A stretch of 64,000 nucleotides of DNA from Hirsutella rhossiliensis. Taxonomy: Eukaryota; Ascomycota; Sordariomycetes; Hypocreales; Ophiocordycipitaceae. This document shows positions 30,975-42,916 of this stretch, one piece after another (position 1 is the first letter of the stretch; each line of letters opens with the position of its first letter). The stretch spans positions 5,518,001 through 5,582,000 of the forward strand of contig NW_025408671.1 of NCBI RefSeq assembly GCF_020360975.1. The letters run 5' to 3'. A model generated the notes under the pieces. The model saw only the letters and a list, made by a program, of their open reading frames with translations. It made no database searches and had not been told where the DNA came from. Made by a program: the position numbers and the translations under genes.

Positions 30975-31460
30975 TCAGAAAATGCCAGTGAATATGCATG
31001 GGCTGTGTCTGATCTGGGGTGAACTTAGTTCGGCACGAGCCGTATCGGAAATCAGCTCATATCTTTGACACCGTCGGTAAGGTGAAGCATGCTTATCTGC
31101 GTAGTCCATGCGGTTATGGATATGATCCAATCCAGGATCCTCGGGGCAAGAATCGCGGCCCACAGGGCACCCCACTGGCAGGCAGAGAGAAGCTATAGTA
31201 TCAGCGAGGCCATCGACACCGTCATAGCCGTCTCCGTCAGAAGCATCACCATAAGAAAACGTATTTCTAAGACCAAAACAGTGACCAACTTCGTGGACAG
31301 CAACGTAGGCCTCGCTATAACAGGGATCCGTGGTCCCTGGAGCCACGATCAAGTCAAGAATACAGCCATCGATTGGACTTTCGTATCGACGTAGTTCACG
31401 GGCGACGTGAAACAGCCCTTCTTTTCAGCGGTCGTACACGCATTCTCGAAGCAGGGCACT
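30975..31460 (-). pseudogene. Decayed M43 (pappalysin-like) metalloprotease fragment
   Basis: A frame open from about 31445 contains SPIDGCILDLIVAPGTTDP. It then has the zinc site HEVGHCFGLRNTF, the block SLCLPVGCPVGRDSCP and the Met-turn MDYADK. M43 enzymes have HExxHxxGxxH; here the third His position is Asn (LRN). There is no complete N-terminus, signal peptide or C-terminal end, and an upstream in-frame stop cuts the gene off. The evidence favours a broken relic of a secreted protease. Confidence 0.65.
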
Positions 31461-34400
31461 ATCAGGTTGCTAGGGATTTCTGTCGACGCCATCTCCTCTA
31501 CAATAAAAATGTTTAGATATTTAGATTTTGTCTATCTTCTCGACGAAGTCGACTCGTTATGAGAATATAGTTATGACTATCCTGACAGGAGTGGATGGGC
31601 GTTCAATCTACATTTATCAAAATGAGGGAATGTTGACTGGATGGAAGCTGTCATTGAGCATGTCGATTTAACGGCAACATAAAGTTCTTGAAATCGTCAA
31701 CGTGGCAAGCAAGGTATCCCTTTATGCTTCTCACGAGTCCCGGCTGCTCAAGTTCAGATGACCAAGAACCTCGGAATCGTTTGAGCGTGCAATGAGATGA
31801 ATAAGCACATTGGCAGAGATCGATTCGTTTTGGGGGGACGTCGTTCGAGTAGTAAGGTCCTTTGTAAGAAATGCTCGGTTGCTCGTCAATCTCTTGGTTG
31901 GAGATCTGAATACGCCACATAATGTCGCAGAAGCTATGCTTAGCAGACTAAGTGGGCTTCAAAGCGATAGGAGACGCATTTGGAAACAAAATCATGACGG
32001 TGATGGCGGAAAAGAGCAAGACAGGCGAGGCAAAGATGTGAGCGGCGGTCCGACCGAGTTCTGGGAAGATGGCCATCTTTAATACGAAACCTCCGCCTCT
32101 ACACCACTGCACCATCGTGGTCGGAGAGGTTTAGATAGGCGGCAGACGATAGAATAATCTTGGCGATATACCTTGGGCAAAGGTCATCCCGCACATGAAG
32201 AGAGGCGCCAAGCAGGCATCACAGGCCATGAAAGTGGGGCTATATATATGCTTGGTCTTAGAGGCGTAGATTCCGACTGGATCAATATCCCATGTTTCCC
32301 TTTGTATCTGCTCTCTTTTGGTTTGCGAAACGGCCAAGGCGAATCGGGCAGCGCTTTGCAAGACTGGCCAGAACTCATGTCCAGGCTAACAGCTTTTAGC
32401 AAGAGTTGAGAGCATTACTATAAGTCGGGGCGGCCCACTTAAATAGTGTGTCGAGAAAGAGGCGCCGTAGGCTGCCCTTGTCCTTGTCAGAACAGCCTTG
32501 TGACTCTTTTCAACGAGGTCTGGGAGGCACGGAGCAAGGGGCTATCATGCGAGGGAGCAAGGGCAGTGTTTGAGAGAGTGTCTATCTTTCAACGAAGCTG
32601 TGTCTGGAGCTTATCAATTAAGGTATAGTCGTCATAAGCCAAGGTTGAAGGTTCAGCATTGGGTATTTTTGTGGCATCCCCCGGATGGTGTCGAGCTTGG
32701 CTCCCACACCGGACAGCAACGGGGGCTCATGACGGCCTCATATCCTGCATAAGCGGATGGGGGCCAGGCCATGGCCGGACATGGAGAGTTTGAAGAGAAA
32801 GAAAAGAACAGTATCGATCTCGAGGAAGATGAAATGGTCAAGCAACAAGGCCCCTCTCCGCAGGCGCTGTAAGCACGCAACCCATTGCTTGCCGCCCAAG
32901 TTTCGACAGACGGGGACGGCTACGTGGGCTCTCCATGGAGATCGAAACCCCAAGAGCGGTTCAGAGTTGATTCGCGGCCGAATCGGGAGAATTGGAAGAG
33001 AAAGGGGCAAGAGAAAGTCTAGATCGGGAGGTGGGCTGTGCCATCGGCAAATTGAGGTCATGTCGTGTCTGGTTCGGGTGCTGTATGTCAACACATGCTT
33101 GATGGCTGCCCAATTCCGTGCACATGAGATAGCAGCGACGAACACGGTGCTTGCATCGCCAGCCTAGTGTTCGTATGTAGGCTTCCCTCCCAGAGCTGAC
33201 AGGTTGCGGCACCAACCACGCCTCCACGTAGAGCGGTGCAGGAGAGATAAGTGCAGAACCACTACAGGAAACGAAGCCACAGCCGCAGTGCGCCCCCAGG
33301 CCTGGCTCGGTCATATCGGGTCTCTGACGTGGACACGCTTCCTGGAGCAGCCAACCAGGGACGGGGCCGTCCGGGTCCATCTGCCGCCCTCGGCCGTCCC
33401 AAGTGTCCAGGTCGAGCAATGGAAAGGGGGGGTGGTGCATGCCCCGTCTGTCCGCATGCGCCGCGACAGGGCCACGGCTTTTGGAGGCCACCGGCAACGC
33501 TTGCCGCTTCCCGCCGAGGGGCCTACTGCGGGTTCCAATGACAGAGGGGAGCCGGCAGAATGGTGTGCTTAATGCAGACAGGCGGGCATGAATGGAGGGA
33601 CGATGGATGATAGATGATGTACATAGTCTCCGCGACCCAACGCCCCCGTTTCCCCAGCTTTCCCTTGGCCGGCTCCGATCTGTGCCCACGTTGCTGAGAG
33701 TGTATGCCTGAAGATAGCATGTCCTTTGGTGGCGTGGCTGCTGGTTGGACGAGCAGCGTTACTCTTCTGGATCCAAGCGGATGACGGATGACTTCTCCTC
33801 TCGTTCCAGCCCGCGACTCTCATAGGCTCATAGACGAAGATGGTCCACTGCTAGGCTCATGCCCTCTTTTTCGTCTTGCCCGACCATTGCTGCCACAGAA
33901 GAGGGGGAAGGCATCACTTCTCGCTCGATCTGCGTGTCTTGGCTGCCGTACACCCCCCCGGGGTTATGCACCCTTGCCGCGCGAACTTACATACAGTACA
34001 TGGTGCTCTCCAAGCCTCACTTGTCCCTCTTTGCTCCATCAAGTTAGCAGATTGACGGGGTTATCCTCTCTCCAGATGAAAGACCCCTCGCCGGAACGGG
34101 GAAAACCAGGTTTGTACTTGCATGTCAACGGGCGCAGCCGCGTTGGGGATGCCGCTGTCTCGTGAAACGGCATAGCCCGCTGGCTCGCCTTTCTATTCTG
34201 ACGTGAATCTCGGCGCCGGAGAGACAGAGCTCGACAAATATCCTTGCTGTCCTGGCAACGAGGGAGGGCCCTGCTGCAACTGGCACTCTTGCCTCGCCTT
34301 GACCAATTGATAGGTAGGGCTTGCTGCTCCGAATGGGCGTAGGACGCAAGTCCACACCCGGCATCGTACGAAGCACGGAGCGTCAAGGCCGTCTTGAGGA

Positions 34401-36299
34401 GGAGGGCGTGGCCGCCGCCGCAGAAGGTCGAGACCGCCGCCCCAGCCAATGCAGGGCTCTCCACTGGCCGGCCATCAACTGGAGAGGACGAGGCAGCAGC
34501 TCGCCTTTTCTGCATTGGAAAACTGGGAATAGCATTCTGCTGGACCCACGTTGTGTCCCCTTGACCCAATCGGTCAGCCAAGCACTCACTATTACTCGGT
34601 ACTCGGTTGAATGATCCTTGCATACACTAGTATGATGTATTTTCATAAGTATCTGGTTGCTCTGGCCAGGCCCGGTGTGAATGGACCTGAAAACGACTCC
34701 GTCATCTTTGTCGTCGAGGGGCGTCAACCGCCTCACCCGGGCTGCTCTCGTATCCAAGGGAACGATTAGGCGGGCTGCAGGCCCGGCATCCGCGACGCCA
34801 TGCAGTTTCAATGCAAGTATGCAAGTACTGTATATGTGAATGAGTCTTTGGGTCACTCCTCTCGGCCTGGAGGGGCAACCGGGCCCCAAGGCCCTCGAGC
34901 TCGTCTGACTCTGCCCGCTTCGTGGAACTCTTATTAGTCTCTCGACTCCTTTTTTCTCGCCTCGATGAGCACTGCGTGTGGGTTATTGGCGCGGGCCTCC
35001 ATCGGAAAGAAGGCTCTTGATCGGGAGAGAGGCCCTGTCGGTGCCCACGTAGCCGGGGTGGAATGAGGCTTCTGGGGATTGGTGCCAGACACAGTGCCTC
35101 CCCACCCTTAGGGCCCCGGTGACGAGGCAGCAAGATGGCTAGCAGTCGACGAATGAGGGCGCAGTGTTTCTCAGCCATGCGTATTCGTACGCAGGGCCAA
35201 GTCCAAGCCGGAAGCAGAAGAGCCCCATCCCAAGGGACAAGGTGCTTCCATGCAGTGTGATGGCATTGGGGTGGGTTTTTGGCAGTAGTCGATGGAAGCT
35301 GTCTGCCCTTCTGTCCTCTTTTTGCATGTCAGCCCGCTTCTCCATGCCTCTCTCCTCACTCTCTTGCCACGACAGATGATGGAGGCAAACCAAGGTGTGA
35401 GGTGAGGTCACTACTGCAGTCCCTCGCATCAGGGGCAGTCGATAATACGCCCATCCATGGTAGGTAGGAGTCGGACCCCTGGCAATGATACGATGAAGGG
35501 GAGAGGCGGCTTGACTTGCGGAGCCCGGTCAGGTGAGAAGGCAGGTAACCTGGCATCTGGTAGACGGCGAATCTCGTAGCCAGAAACGTGAGTCCGTGTC
35601 GTGTCCTTGTCCAAGAAATTGGGAGTTGTAGAAGCTCTGATCCGTTTCCTTTCCATCTCTCTCCACTCTGCCTATTCCTTCTCCATCCTTCCTTTGGCCT
35701 CTTTGTTCGACTCTCCGACACCGCGAAGGCGGCTGCAGCTCGGCATCAATCCCCATAGCAAAGCGACAGTGACCCCTGTACCCAGTGCGCAAGACTGCGG
35801 AACAGCACCTGAGATATGAGCTATTTGCAACGTGATTTGAGCCATTTGTCAGGATGGTACTTTGCACAGTGCTGATCATGCACGAGTGGTTGGTAGATTC
35901 CCATGCAAGAGGGCAGGAGAAAGAGCAGATCGTGTACAGTACGCAAACGGCCAAGACACTGTTCCAGAAATGCCTCTATCAGCTGTTTTTGCATCTCACC
36001 GCTTGTCTCTCAGACATGTCGTCGCCAGGACAATGATTGAGCTCTCGGCGGCTGCGTCGTGGCTGAAAGAGAGATAAAACAAACAGCCGCGCTCTACTGC
36101 ACAGCCTCTTGTCTTGCGTTGCTCCCGTACGGATACGCATCACAAGCTGTCCTGGCAGGGAGACAGACGCGGCCTCGCCACCAACGTGCTCGAGCTATCA
36201 AGGTAATGTCGCGCTACTCTGTGTTGCTAAGCAAATCGCATGCGGGACAGGTTCTGATACAGGCTCCGGTTAGTCGCCGTGCACGAACCAGAGGCGAAC
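31461..36299. other. Long gene-poor stretch, about 4.8 kb
   Basis: No frame with recognisable family content was found. The first kilobase is A/T-richer, with short scattered frames on the minus strand (near 31651-31920 and 32131-32361) that could be gene remnants but match nothing I know. The remainder is GC-rich with overlapping chance frames. A long non-coding RNA or distal control DNA cannot be excluded. Confidence 0.4.
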
Positions 36300-37779
36300 A
36301 GCCACTTTGTTCTCGTCCACCAACAATATCATCACCACCACCACCACCACCACCACCACCAGCGACATACAGTACATACCTACCTCACCACTCACCACTC
36401 ACCTCGCTCCCCCCCGGTCCTACCCCATACAACGCTGCGGCACGCGACGGGGCCTCGTCATCAGCTACCCGCCGCTGCTGACTCAACGTGTCACCTCCCT
36501 GCCTGCCTGCCTGCCTGTCGCCTTCGCGCAGCTCTTGTTTCGCTCCCCGCTCGAGCCCGTCCGTCCGCCGTCCCATTTCTGTCCCGCACGGACAAGACGA
36601 TTTGTCTCCGCGTCGCGGTCCGCCTGCGCCACTTTCGGCACCTAAAAAAAGGACGAAATAATCCAAGTACCACTCAAGCCCTGCTGTTATGAGCTCGGCT
36701 CCCCCCCACCCTCTCTTCGCCTGCCCGACAGCTCTCGCCGTACAGATACCATCGACACAGCCGTATTGCCTCTAGCACCCTCCGCCATTGTCCTCCTCCA
36801 GCTCGCCGTCCACCAATCAGTCACCCTGCTTCGCTCCCCGACTATTCGCGCAACCAAGACCTGGGTTGGTCATCCATCAGCTTCGCCTCCTCCGAGTCCC
36901 GAGGCCGCCGGAGTGAGCACGGAGTCGGCGACGGTTGTTCGCGCTCGACAATCACCGACAAGCAAACATTCCTCCGTTCCACTACTCCGCCCCACGGCCT
37001 CGTCCTCTTTGCGTCTTTGCCGACAGCTCTCCCTCGGCATCCAACCCATCAATCGTCCCATCAGCTGAGCACACGCACGCTACGCGTCACAGCGCAGCAA
37101 ACAGCAGCGGCCGAGCCCTCCCTAATCACACCCTCCTCTGTCAAACCACTCGCCTGCTGGATTTGCTTTGCCTGCTACCCACCCCCTTCTCTTTGGCACA
37201 TCCACCGACTCACTGCACGGATCCGCCCTGCCCTCGGATTCGCTGCTGTCTGGTCCTCACCCGCCCCCCCCGTCAGTCGGCCCCCTCCCTTCTCCCTCCC
37301 CCGGCCCTGGCGAATCAGCGCGGCCCTTCGACCCCTGAAAACCCGTGACCTCATCACCCTACAGCAGCCACTTCCAGAGTCTTCTCCCCCCAGGCCCAGG
37401 GGCCAAAGGATACCAACGCCTCTGCGCTCGGCTGTGCGACTTTGTAACAAGACCCGGACGAGAGCCCGTCGGCTGCAATCCATCACTCTGCACGTGGCTG
37501 CTCTGAAATAGGCGCCGCTGCGACTTCTCTGCCTCGTGTCAGAGCTTAGCCGTCCACCGTTGCCGTGTCTTCATCACGCGCATCGGCGCTCTTGGCCGCT
37601 ACTTTAACCCTTCTCTCGACTCCACCGACGTGGCCCGCTGTGCAGCTCTGCGGACCATCTCTTGAGCCTCGCTTGTTGAAATTCGATGACAACAAGGCTT
37701 TGATAGCCCCCTTTTGCTCTTCTATTCTCAACGGCGCCGGTCGCTTTCGGCCTCTTTTGCCCACCTCAACTCCTCAACC
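36300..37779 (+). promoter_or_regulatory. Long pyrimidine-rich leader/promoter of the J-domain gene
   Basis: About 1.5 kb of C/T-biased plus-strand DNA runs right up to the start codon of the J-domain gene. It includes an (ACC) microsatellite at 36334-36360 and repeated CTGC units near 36500. Such tracts are typical of strong fungal promoters and long 5' UTRs. Short frames inside it would act as upstream ORFs if transcribed. Confidence 0.4.
36334..36360 (+). repeat. (ACC)9 microsatellite
   Basis: Nine tandem ACC trinucleotides, non-coding as far as can be seen. Confidence 0.9.
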
Positions 37780-39528
37780 ATGACTCTCCTGCGTCCTGAC
37801 CCGTACAAGGTTCTCGGCGTCTCCAAAGACGCGCAGATACCCGAGATCAGGTCAGCGCATCGCAAGCTCATTTTGAAGTGCCATCCCGACAAGGTGCAAG
37901 ATCCTGCACTCAAGGCGCAGAAGCAAGACGAATTTCAAAAGGTCCAGCAGGCCTACGAGCTCCTTTCCGACGACCGCGAACGCCAGAAATACGATGATCA
38001 GATCAAGCTGGCCGAGCTCCGCAAACAGTTCCAAGCCCAGGCTAACATCTCGACGCCTCGATCTGCGCCCAAGGAATACAACATCTACACGGCCGAGCCT
38101 CCCGGGCCCATGGGCCGTTCTCCGCCCCCAGTCTCCAAAGTCTACGCCCACTCTCGCTCGTGGGAGGACGACTTTGGCCGCGGACCTCAAATCTTCGATG
38201 CAGGGACTCCACGCTCATCCCGGCGAGAGGCCAGCTACCCTGAGCGGCCGTCCAAACGCGAGATGGAGAGAGAACGAGAGAGGGACCGGGATGCAAAAGA
38301 CCGGGACCGGGACCGGGATCGTCGACGTAAGGCAGAGGATGCTCGTCGCGCGGAGAAGGAAGCCAAGGAGCAGCGACGGTCTGATAAGAACAAACGTGAG
38401 AAACAGCGCGATAAAGATATTCGACGGGAAGCAGACGAGAAGCGACGGTACGCGAAACCCTACAACGAGTCATTCGACGACGAACCCCCTCTTTCGAAAT
38501 CGGACAAGAAGAAGTCGAGCAGTGGCAAGAAACACGAGGAAAAGCGCGATCGGTCGTCGGGTCGGGAGGAAGACGTGTCGCCCATGGCACCTCCGCCCCC
38601 AGGTCCGCAGCGGTCCTACTCATCGGCCATGGACTACGCCCAATCCTACATCGAGGCGTCGAGGGCCAAGAAGGGTGCCCCCCCGGGCCTTCAGCGGTCA
38701 AAGACGTACCATCCTCGACAGGTACAGCCACCGGCCCCAACGCCCCCGCCAATGACTGGCCCGTCGTCGCCTTTCTCCGCGCCCGACGACGACGTGCGGC
38801 GCTCGTCGGCCAGACCCCGCCGCGGATCCGGTGAGGGGCCCAGGTTGTCAAGGGAGCGACCGTATCGGGCCACGTCTCGGGAGCCGGTGGAAGAGCCGCT
38901 CGTGATGAATGCGTCCCCGACGAACCGTCACACGGCACAGTTTTCAAAGTCAACTTCGGCGACTCCCCAGCCGCCTAGCTCCCCACCGTGGCGGGAGGTT
39001 CCCCGCACCAGCTCACTACCCGTTGACTCGGCATTTCCCGCCCGCCCCGTCCCCGGCATCATGAGGGCGCAGACCTTTAGTGCTTTCAACGCATTCGCCG
39101 AAGGGGCGGCGCGCGGCCGGGCCCGCTCGCGCAGGCATGCCCAGATCGAGGAGGAATCCGAGACGGAACAGGCGTACGACCGTCAAACCCGCGAGCGCGA
39201 AGGCAAGCACCGGAGCAGTCGGCGACATCGGTCTCCGGAGCCCGAGAACGTTTCCCGGTACCAGGTGGACGGCGGGCGAGCAAAGTTGCAGGGCACCTAC
39301 TCTCGCCGGCTCGAGGCTGAGCTTGACCCCCACCGCTACTACTCGACGTCGGCCGGGATCCCCGTCGTGGAAAGTCGACCGCCCATGGCGGGACGTGAGA
39401 GCAGCTACGCGGGTCCGGGGATGAAATTCCCCAGAATCAAGACATCCAAGGCGTATGGATACGATGACGTGAAGTACAGCAACTACCACGAGAAGCCGTA
39501 CCGCGAGGGGTACACGGCATATGCATGA
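37780..39528 (+). CDS. J-domain (DnaJ/Hsp40) protein with long charged tail
   Basis: A single exon of 582 aa. Residues 1-75 are a J domain: DPYKVLGVSKDAQIPEIRSA, the HPD motif in KCHPDKVQD, and EFQKVQQAYELLSDDRERQKYD. J domains stimulate Hsp70 ATPase. A very long low-complexity region follows, rich in Arg/Glu/Asp/Lys (about 150-270) and then Pro/Ser (about 280-450). The end is a conserved-looking YHEKPYREGYTAYA. The J domain has no membrane segment, so a cytosolic or nuclear co-chaperone is likely. The ATG at 37780 is chosen because the J domain starts within six residues. An earlier in-frame ATG at 37714 only adds leader-like sequence. Confidence 0.88.
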   Translation: MTLLRPDPYKVLGVSKDAQIPEIRSAHRKLILKCHPDKVQDPALKAQKQDEFQKVQQAYELLSDDRERQKYDDQIKLAELRKQFQAQANISTPRSAPKEYNIYTAEPPGPMGRSPPPVSKVYAHSRSWEDDFGRGPQIFDAGTPRSSRREASYPERPSKREMERERERDRDAKDRDRDRDRRRKAEDARRAEKEAKEQRRSDKNKREKQRDKDIRREADEKRRYAKPYNESFDDEPPLSKSDKKKSSSGKKHEEKRDRSSGREEDVSPMAPPPPGPQRSYSSAMDYAQSYIEASRAKKGAPPGLQRSKTYHPRQVQPPAPTPPPMTGPSSPFSAPDDDVRRSSARPRRGSGEGPRLSRERPYRATSREPVEEPLVMNASPTNRHTAQFSKSTSATPQPPSSPPWREVPRTSSLPVDSAFPARPVPGIMRAQTFSAFNAFAEGAARGRARSRRHAQIEEESETEQAYDRQTREREGKHRSSRRHRSPEPENVSRYQVDGGRAKLQGTYSRRLEAELDPHRYYSTSAGIPVVESRPPMAGRESSYAGPGMKFPRIKTSKAYGYDDVKYSNYHEKPYREGYTAYA

Positions 39529-41818
39529 TTGGCGTTGGCCGGCTCGTTTTCTTGTTGCATGTATGGTTTTTATGCTGCATGTTCTCAGGGCTGAACTGGG
39601 ATCGGGCGGTGCCGGAGGTGCCCGCCTTTCGAGGAACAGTCTTGTGTTTTATTTTACGAATGACGATACGATATTTGGAGAAGAAATTCAGATCCCCCCG
39701 AGGAGGCCACGGTGCCCCGGCAAAGCTGTCAAGTGACGTGGAGCTTGGAAAGAAGGAGGCATTCATCGCCCAAGTCTTGCTCTCGACTGTTTGTATTCGC
39801 TCGCTGTACACATGTTTTGGGAGGGGAGGGATGGATACCACTGGAGTTTGACGCAGCTTGTGCGGCGGGAGACGAAAGGCGTTTACGAGTGGCTGAAGGA
39901 GCGAGGGACAAGGAAAGAGGACGCTCCTTTCTGTTGTCTATTAGAGCATAGAAGCCCGATGGTAATGCGAGTGGATTGATGCTCGAGTGCGAGTGTGGCC
40001 GGTGCGACGTGTTGGACAGTTCACAAGAGCCTGTTGGTTCCACCGGCGTGGATGGCCTTGGACGGGGCTTGCAGGAGGAGCCTTCCTAGTCGACTGGTCA
40101 AGTGGCACGAGTCGTCGATGGATGCATGCCGGACAAAGCGAGGACGCTTCACGAGCTGCTCGTGCGTGTGCAGCCAACATGGATGGCGGGCGGCAGCCCC
40201 GGAAAGGCAGTCGTCGACAGGGCCAATCAAATGAGGAGTGGCCCGGCGGGGATAGAGGCGTGGTTTTCTTTTTTCCTGTCGTGGCACTTGTTGTGTCCTT
40301 TATTTTTTGCTTTGCCTTGCCTCTCTCTGTGCTCTGCAGCAGCTATACCGGTACTGCATGAGGGCGCGAAAAAGGGAGGGGGAAAGAGAGGAGACCGGGG
40401 GGGGAGGGCGCCAACGTATTCGGTGCAGCAGCCATCCATACCGACTAAGTTGCATACAAGGCATGGCATGGCATGCGTGTGGGATGACAGCATGCGGTTC
40501 TCACACCCTTTGTTCGTTGGACGCCGAGTCTGTACAGTGTGTATGGGCTGGTTGGTGGTTGTGGGGGATGCGCGAGTTGAGGATCCAAATCGAACCTTGT
40601 TCTGGGCAACCTTCCGGGGCATAAACAGGAATACACACTCACCTTTTTGTTCAAGAACATACAGTAGTCAAGCGAAACTTGCCGCATGGCCCGAACCCTT
40701 GCAACGCCCTGCCTGCCCTGTGGCAAACAGGCTGCCAGGTAATCCGACGAGCTGGGTGCACGAGGATGAGCTGCTTCGGCATCTCCCAGCGTCCACAGGC
40801 CCCCCGCCCTCGATCGTATCCATATAGCTCTACCGAACCAGATCGTGCGGGCCCTGCAATGCTGTGTCAGGTCAGGCTGTCATCCATCCATCTCCGGTCA
40901 TGAGCCCAACGCTTCAAGTGCTGGCCTTTTGCCCTACACCACGATGCCCTCACTCCCACTTGTCTACCTCGTACGTACCAACACAGAACGTGCTTTCCGC
41001 AAAAATGGCTCCGCATTTTTCGTAACATTGCAGGGCAAATGTGACGCCGCGGATATCAAACTGACATGTCCCGGGCCAACCCCAAAACACGCGCACCGTG
41101 AGGGCTCAAGCTACCCTGTAGAAGGCGGGGCTGCGGGATGCTATCACATATTTCTCGATTTGACGGGGTTAAGCAGCGTGGTGAAACGTCAAAAGTGCGA
41201 ATAACGTAACTAGAACACGGCATCGCCAGCACTGGTCGGGTTGATATGCCGTCGAATCGCCGGCTTCCAGACGACCATCCCGAAATATACGGATCCAGCG
41301 CCAACAGGCCTTTCCGTATCCCAATGACGTGCATCCGCAAAGCATGAGAATATCACTCAGACCCCGTGCCATGACTGCAAAGACAGCCCAGTGTGATATG
41401 CGGCTTAGCCGTCTCCTCGACAACTAATCCCCAACACGCTCACAAAACATCATGAACCGGCACAGCTGCAGTGTAATAGGGAGACAGCCAACAGCCGAGG
41501 CCAGGAACGTAATGTACGTAAAATAGAGGTTGATTACCAATCTATCTCGGTTGCAGCGCAGACCTAGGCTTTGAACATGGCCGAAGCATCAGGTGACAAC
41601 AAGGGGACGAGCCTTTTCGATCCTTATGCCCCTGATGCCTCTCACCCCACGAAAACTTAGATACACCAAGACGATTCAACCTCAGGAAACAGCAAGGGAG
41701 CGTCAAAAGCGGTCAATTCGACCGCAACCACCCGAAAACAAGCAAGCCTCCTGCTCCCGGCTTGGCACACCAGCTCTCAGCCCTCCACTCCGCCTTCAGC
41801 CCGGCAAACCTCTCACAT
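39529..41818. other. Convergent intergenic region, about 2.3 kb
   Basis: The 3' flanks of the J-domain gene and of the cysteine-module gene. No frame with family-like content. Confidence 0.45.
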
Positions 41819-42916
41819 CTAGTAGTTGCCGTAGCCGTAGACACACTTGCCAGAGTGGCTGTCGTATGTCTTGCCCGCGCCGCACTGGCACTTCTGGCTC
41901 TTGGCATCGTATACGAGGCCGTAGTTGCGGCAGATACACTTGCCCGACTTGTGGTCAAACGTAGCGTCCTTGCCGCACTTGTCGCCACACTTGCCGCCGT
42001 CCCAGACCTGGCCGTTGGCGCAGCCGCACGTCTTGCTCTTGGAGTCGTAGTGCTGGCCGTAGTTGTGGCAGACGCACTTCTTGTCGTAATCGTTGTACGA
42101 GGCGTCCTTGCCGCAGTCGTAGGAGCACTTGTGACCGTCCCACGTCTTTCCGTCGGTGCAGCTGCACGTCTTGCTGCCGTGGTCGTAGCTCTGGTCCCCC
42201 TTGGTGCAGACACACTTGCCGAGCTTGTCGTTGTAAGAGGCGTCCTTGCCGCAGTCGTAGGAGCACTTGTGCCCGTCCCACGTCTTGCCGCCGGCGCAGC
42301 TGCACGTCTTGCTGCTGTGGTCGTAGTTCTGGCCGTAGTTGTTGCAGACGCACTTCTTGTCGTAGTCGTTGTACGAGGCGTCCTTGCCACAGTCGTAGGC
42401 GCACTTGTGGCCGTTCCAGGTCTTTCCGTCGGTGCAGCTGCAAGTCTTGGACTTGTCGTCAAAGTGCTTGCCCTGTTCGCGGCAGACACACGTATTGCTC
42501 TTCTCGTCGTAAGAAGCATCCTTGCCGCAGTCGTAGGCGCACTTGTGGCCGTTCCAAATCTTGCCGCCGCTGCAGCTGCAGCTCTTGGTCTTGGTGTCGT
42601 AGTACTTGCCCTGGCCGTGGCAGACACACGCCTTGCTCTTGTCATCATAGGATGCATCGCTGCCGCAGTCGTAGCCGCACTTGTGACCGTTCCAGGTCTT
42701 TCCGTCCCCGCAGCCGCAGGTCAGAGTCTTCTGATCATACTTCAGCTGCTCGTTGTGGCAGATGCATTGCTTCGCATACGCGTTCCACGAGGCATCTTTG
42801 CCGCAGTTGACGGCGTAGTCGCCGCGGGCCGCCAGCTCGGCATCGCCATCCGCAACGGGGTTGGCGGAGACGGAGAAGGAGAAAAGAGCGGGAAGGAGAA
42901 ACTGCTTGAGAAGCAT
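41819..42916 (-). CDS. Secreted protein of seven 46-residue cysteine-rich repeats
   Basis: A single exon of 365 aa with a signal peptide (MLLKQFLLPALFSFSVSANP). From residue 37 the protein is seven tandem modules of about 46 residues. Each has six Cys in the pattern C-x12-C-x-C-x13-C-x-C-x9-C, with constant words DCGKDASYND, YDHGSKTCSC and GKTWDGHKC. The last module ends GKCVYGYGNY. I cannot name a family; the even spacing suggests a disulphide-knotted rod on the cell surface or outside the cell. Modules 3-6 are the most alike, so they probably arose by recent duplication. A longer frame on the opposite strand is a shadow of the repeat and codon bias. Confidence 0.85.
   Translation of the reverse strand: MLLKQFLLPALFSFSVSANPVADGDAELAARGDYAVNCGKDASWNAYAKQCICHNEQLKYDQKTLTCGCGDGKTWNGHKCGYDCGSDASYDDKSKACVCHGQGKYYDTKTKSCSCSGGKIWNGHKCAYDCGKDASYDEKSNTCVCREQGKHFDDKSKTCSCTDGKTWNGHKCAYDCGKDASYNDYDKKCVCNNYGQNYDHSSKTCSCAGGKTWDGHKCSYDCGKDASYNDKLGKCVCTKGDQSYDHGSKTCSCTDGKTWDGHKCSYDCGKDASYNDYDKKCVCHNYGQHYDSKSKTCGCANGQVWDGGKCGDKCGKDATFDHKSGKCICRNYGLVYDAKSQKCQCGAGKTYDSHSGKCVYGYGNY

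Noticed and set aside
32961..33689. 242-codon minus-strand frame in the gene-poor region
   Set aside because: No conserved word, atypical composition, and overlapping frames of similar length on the other strand.
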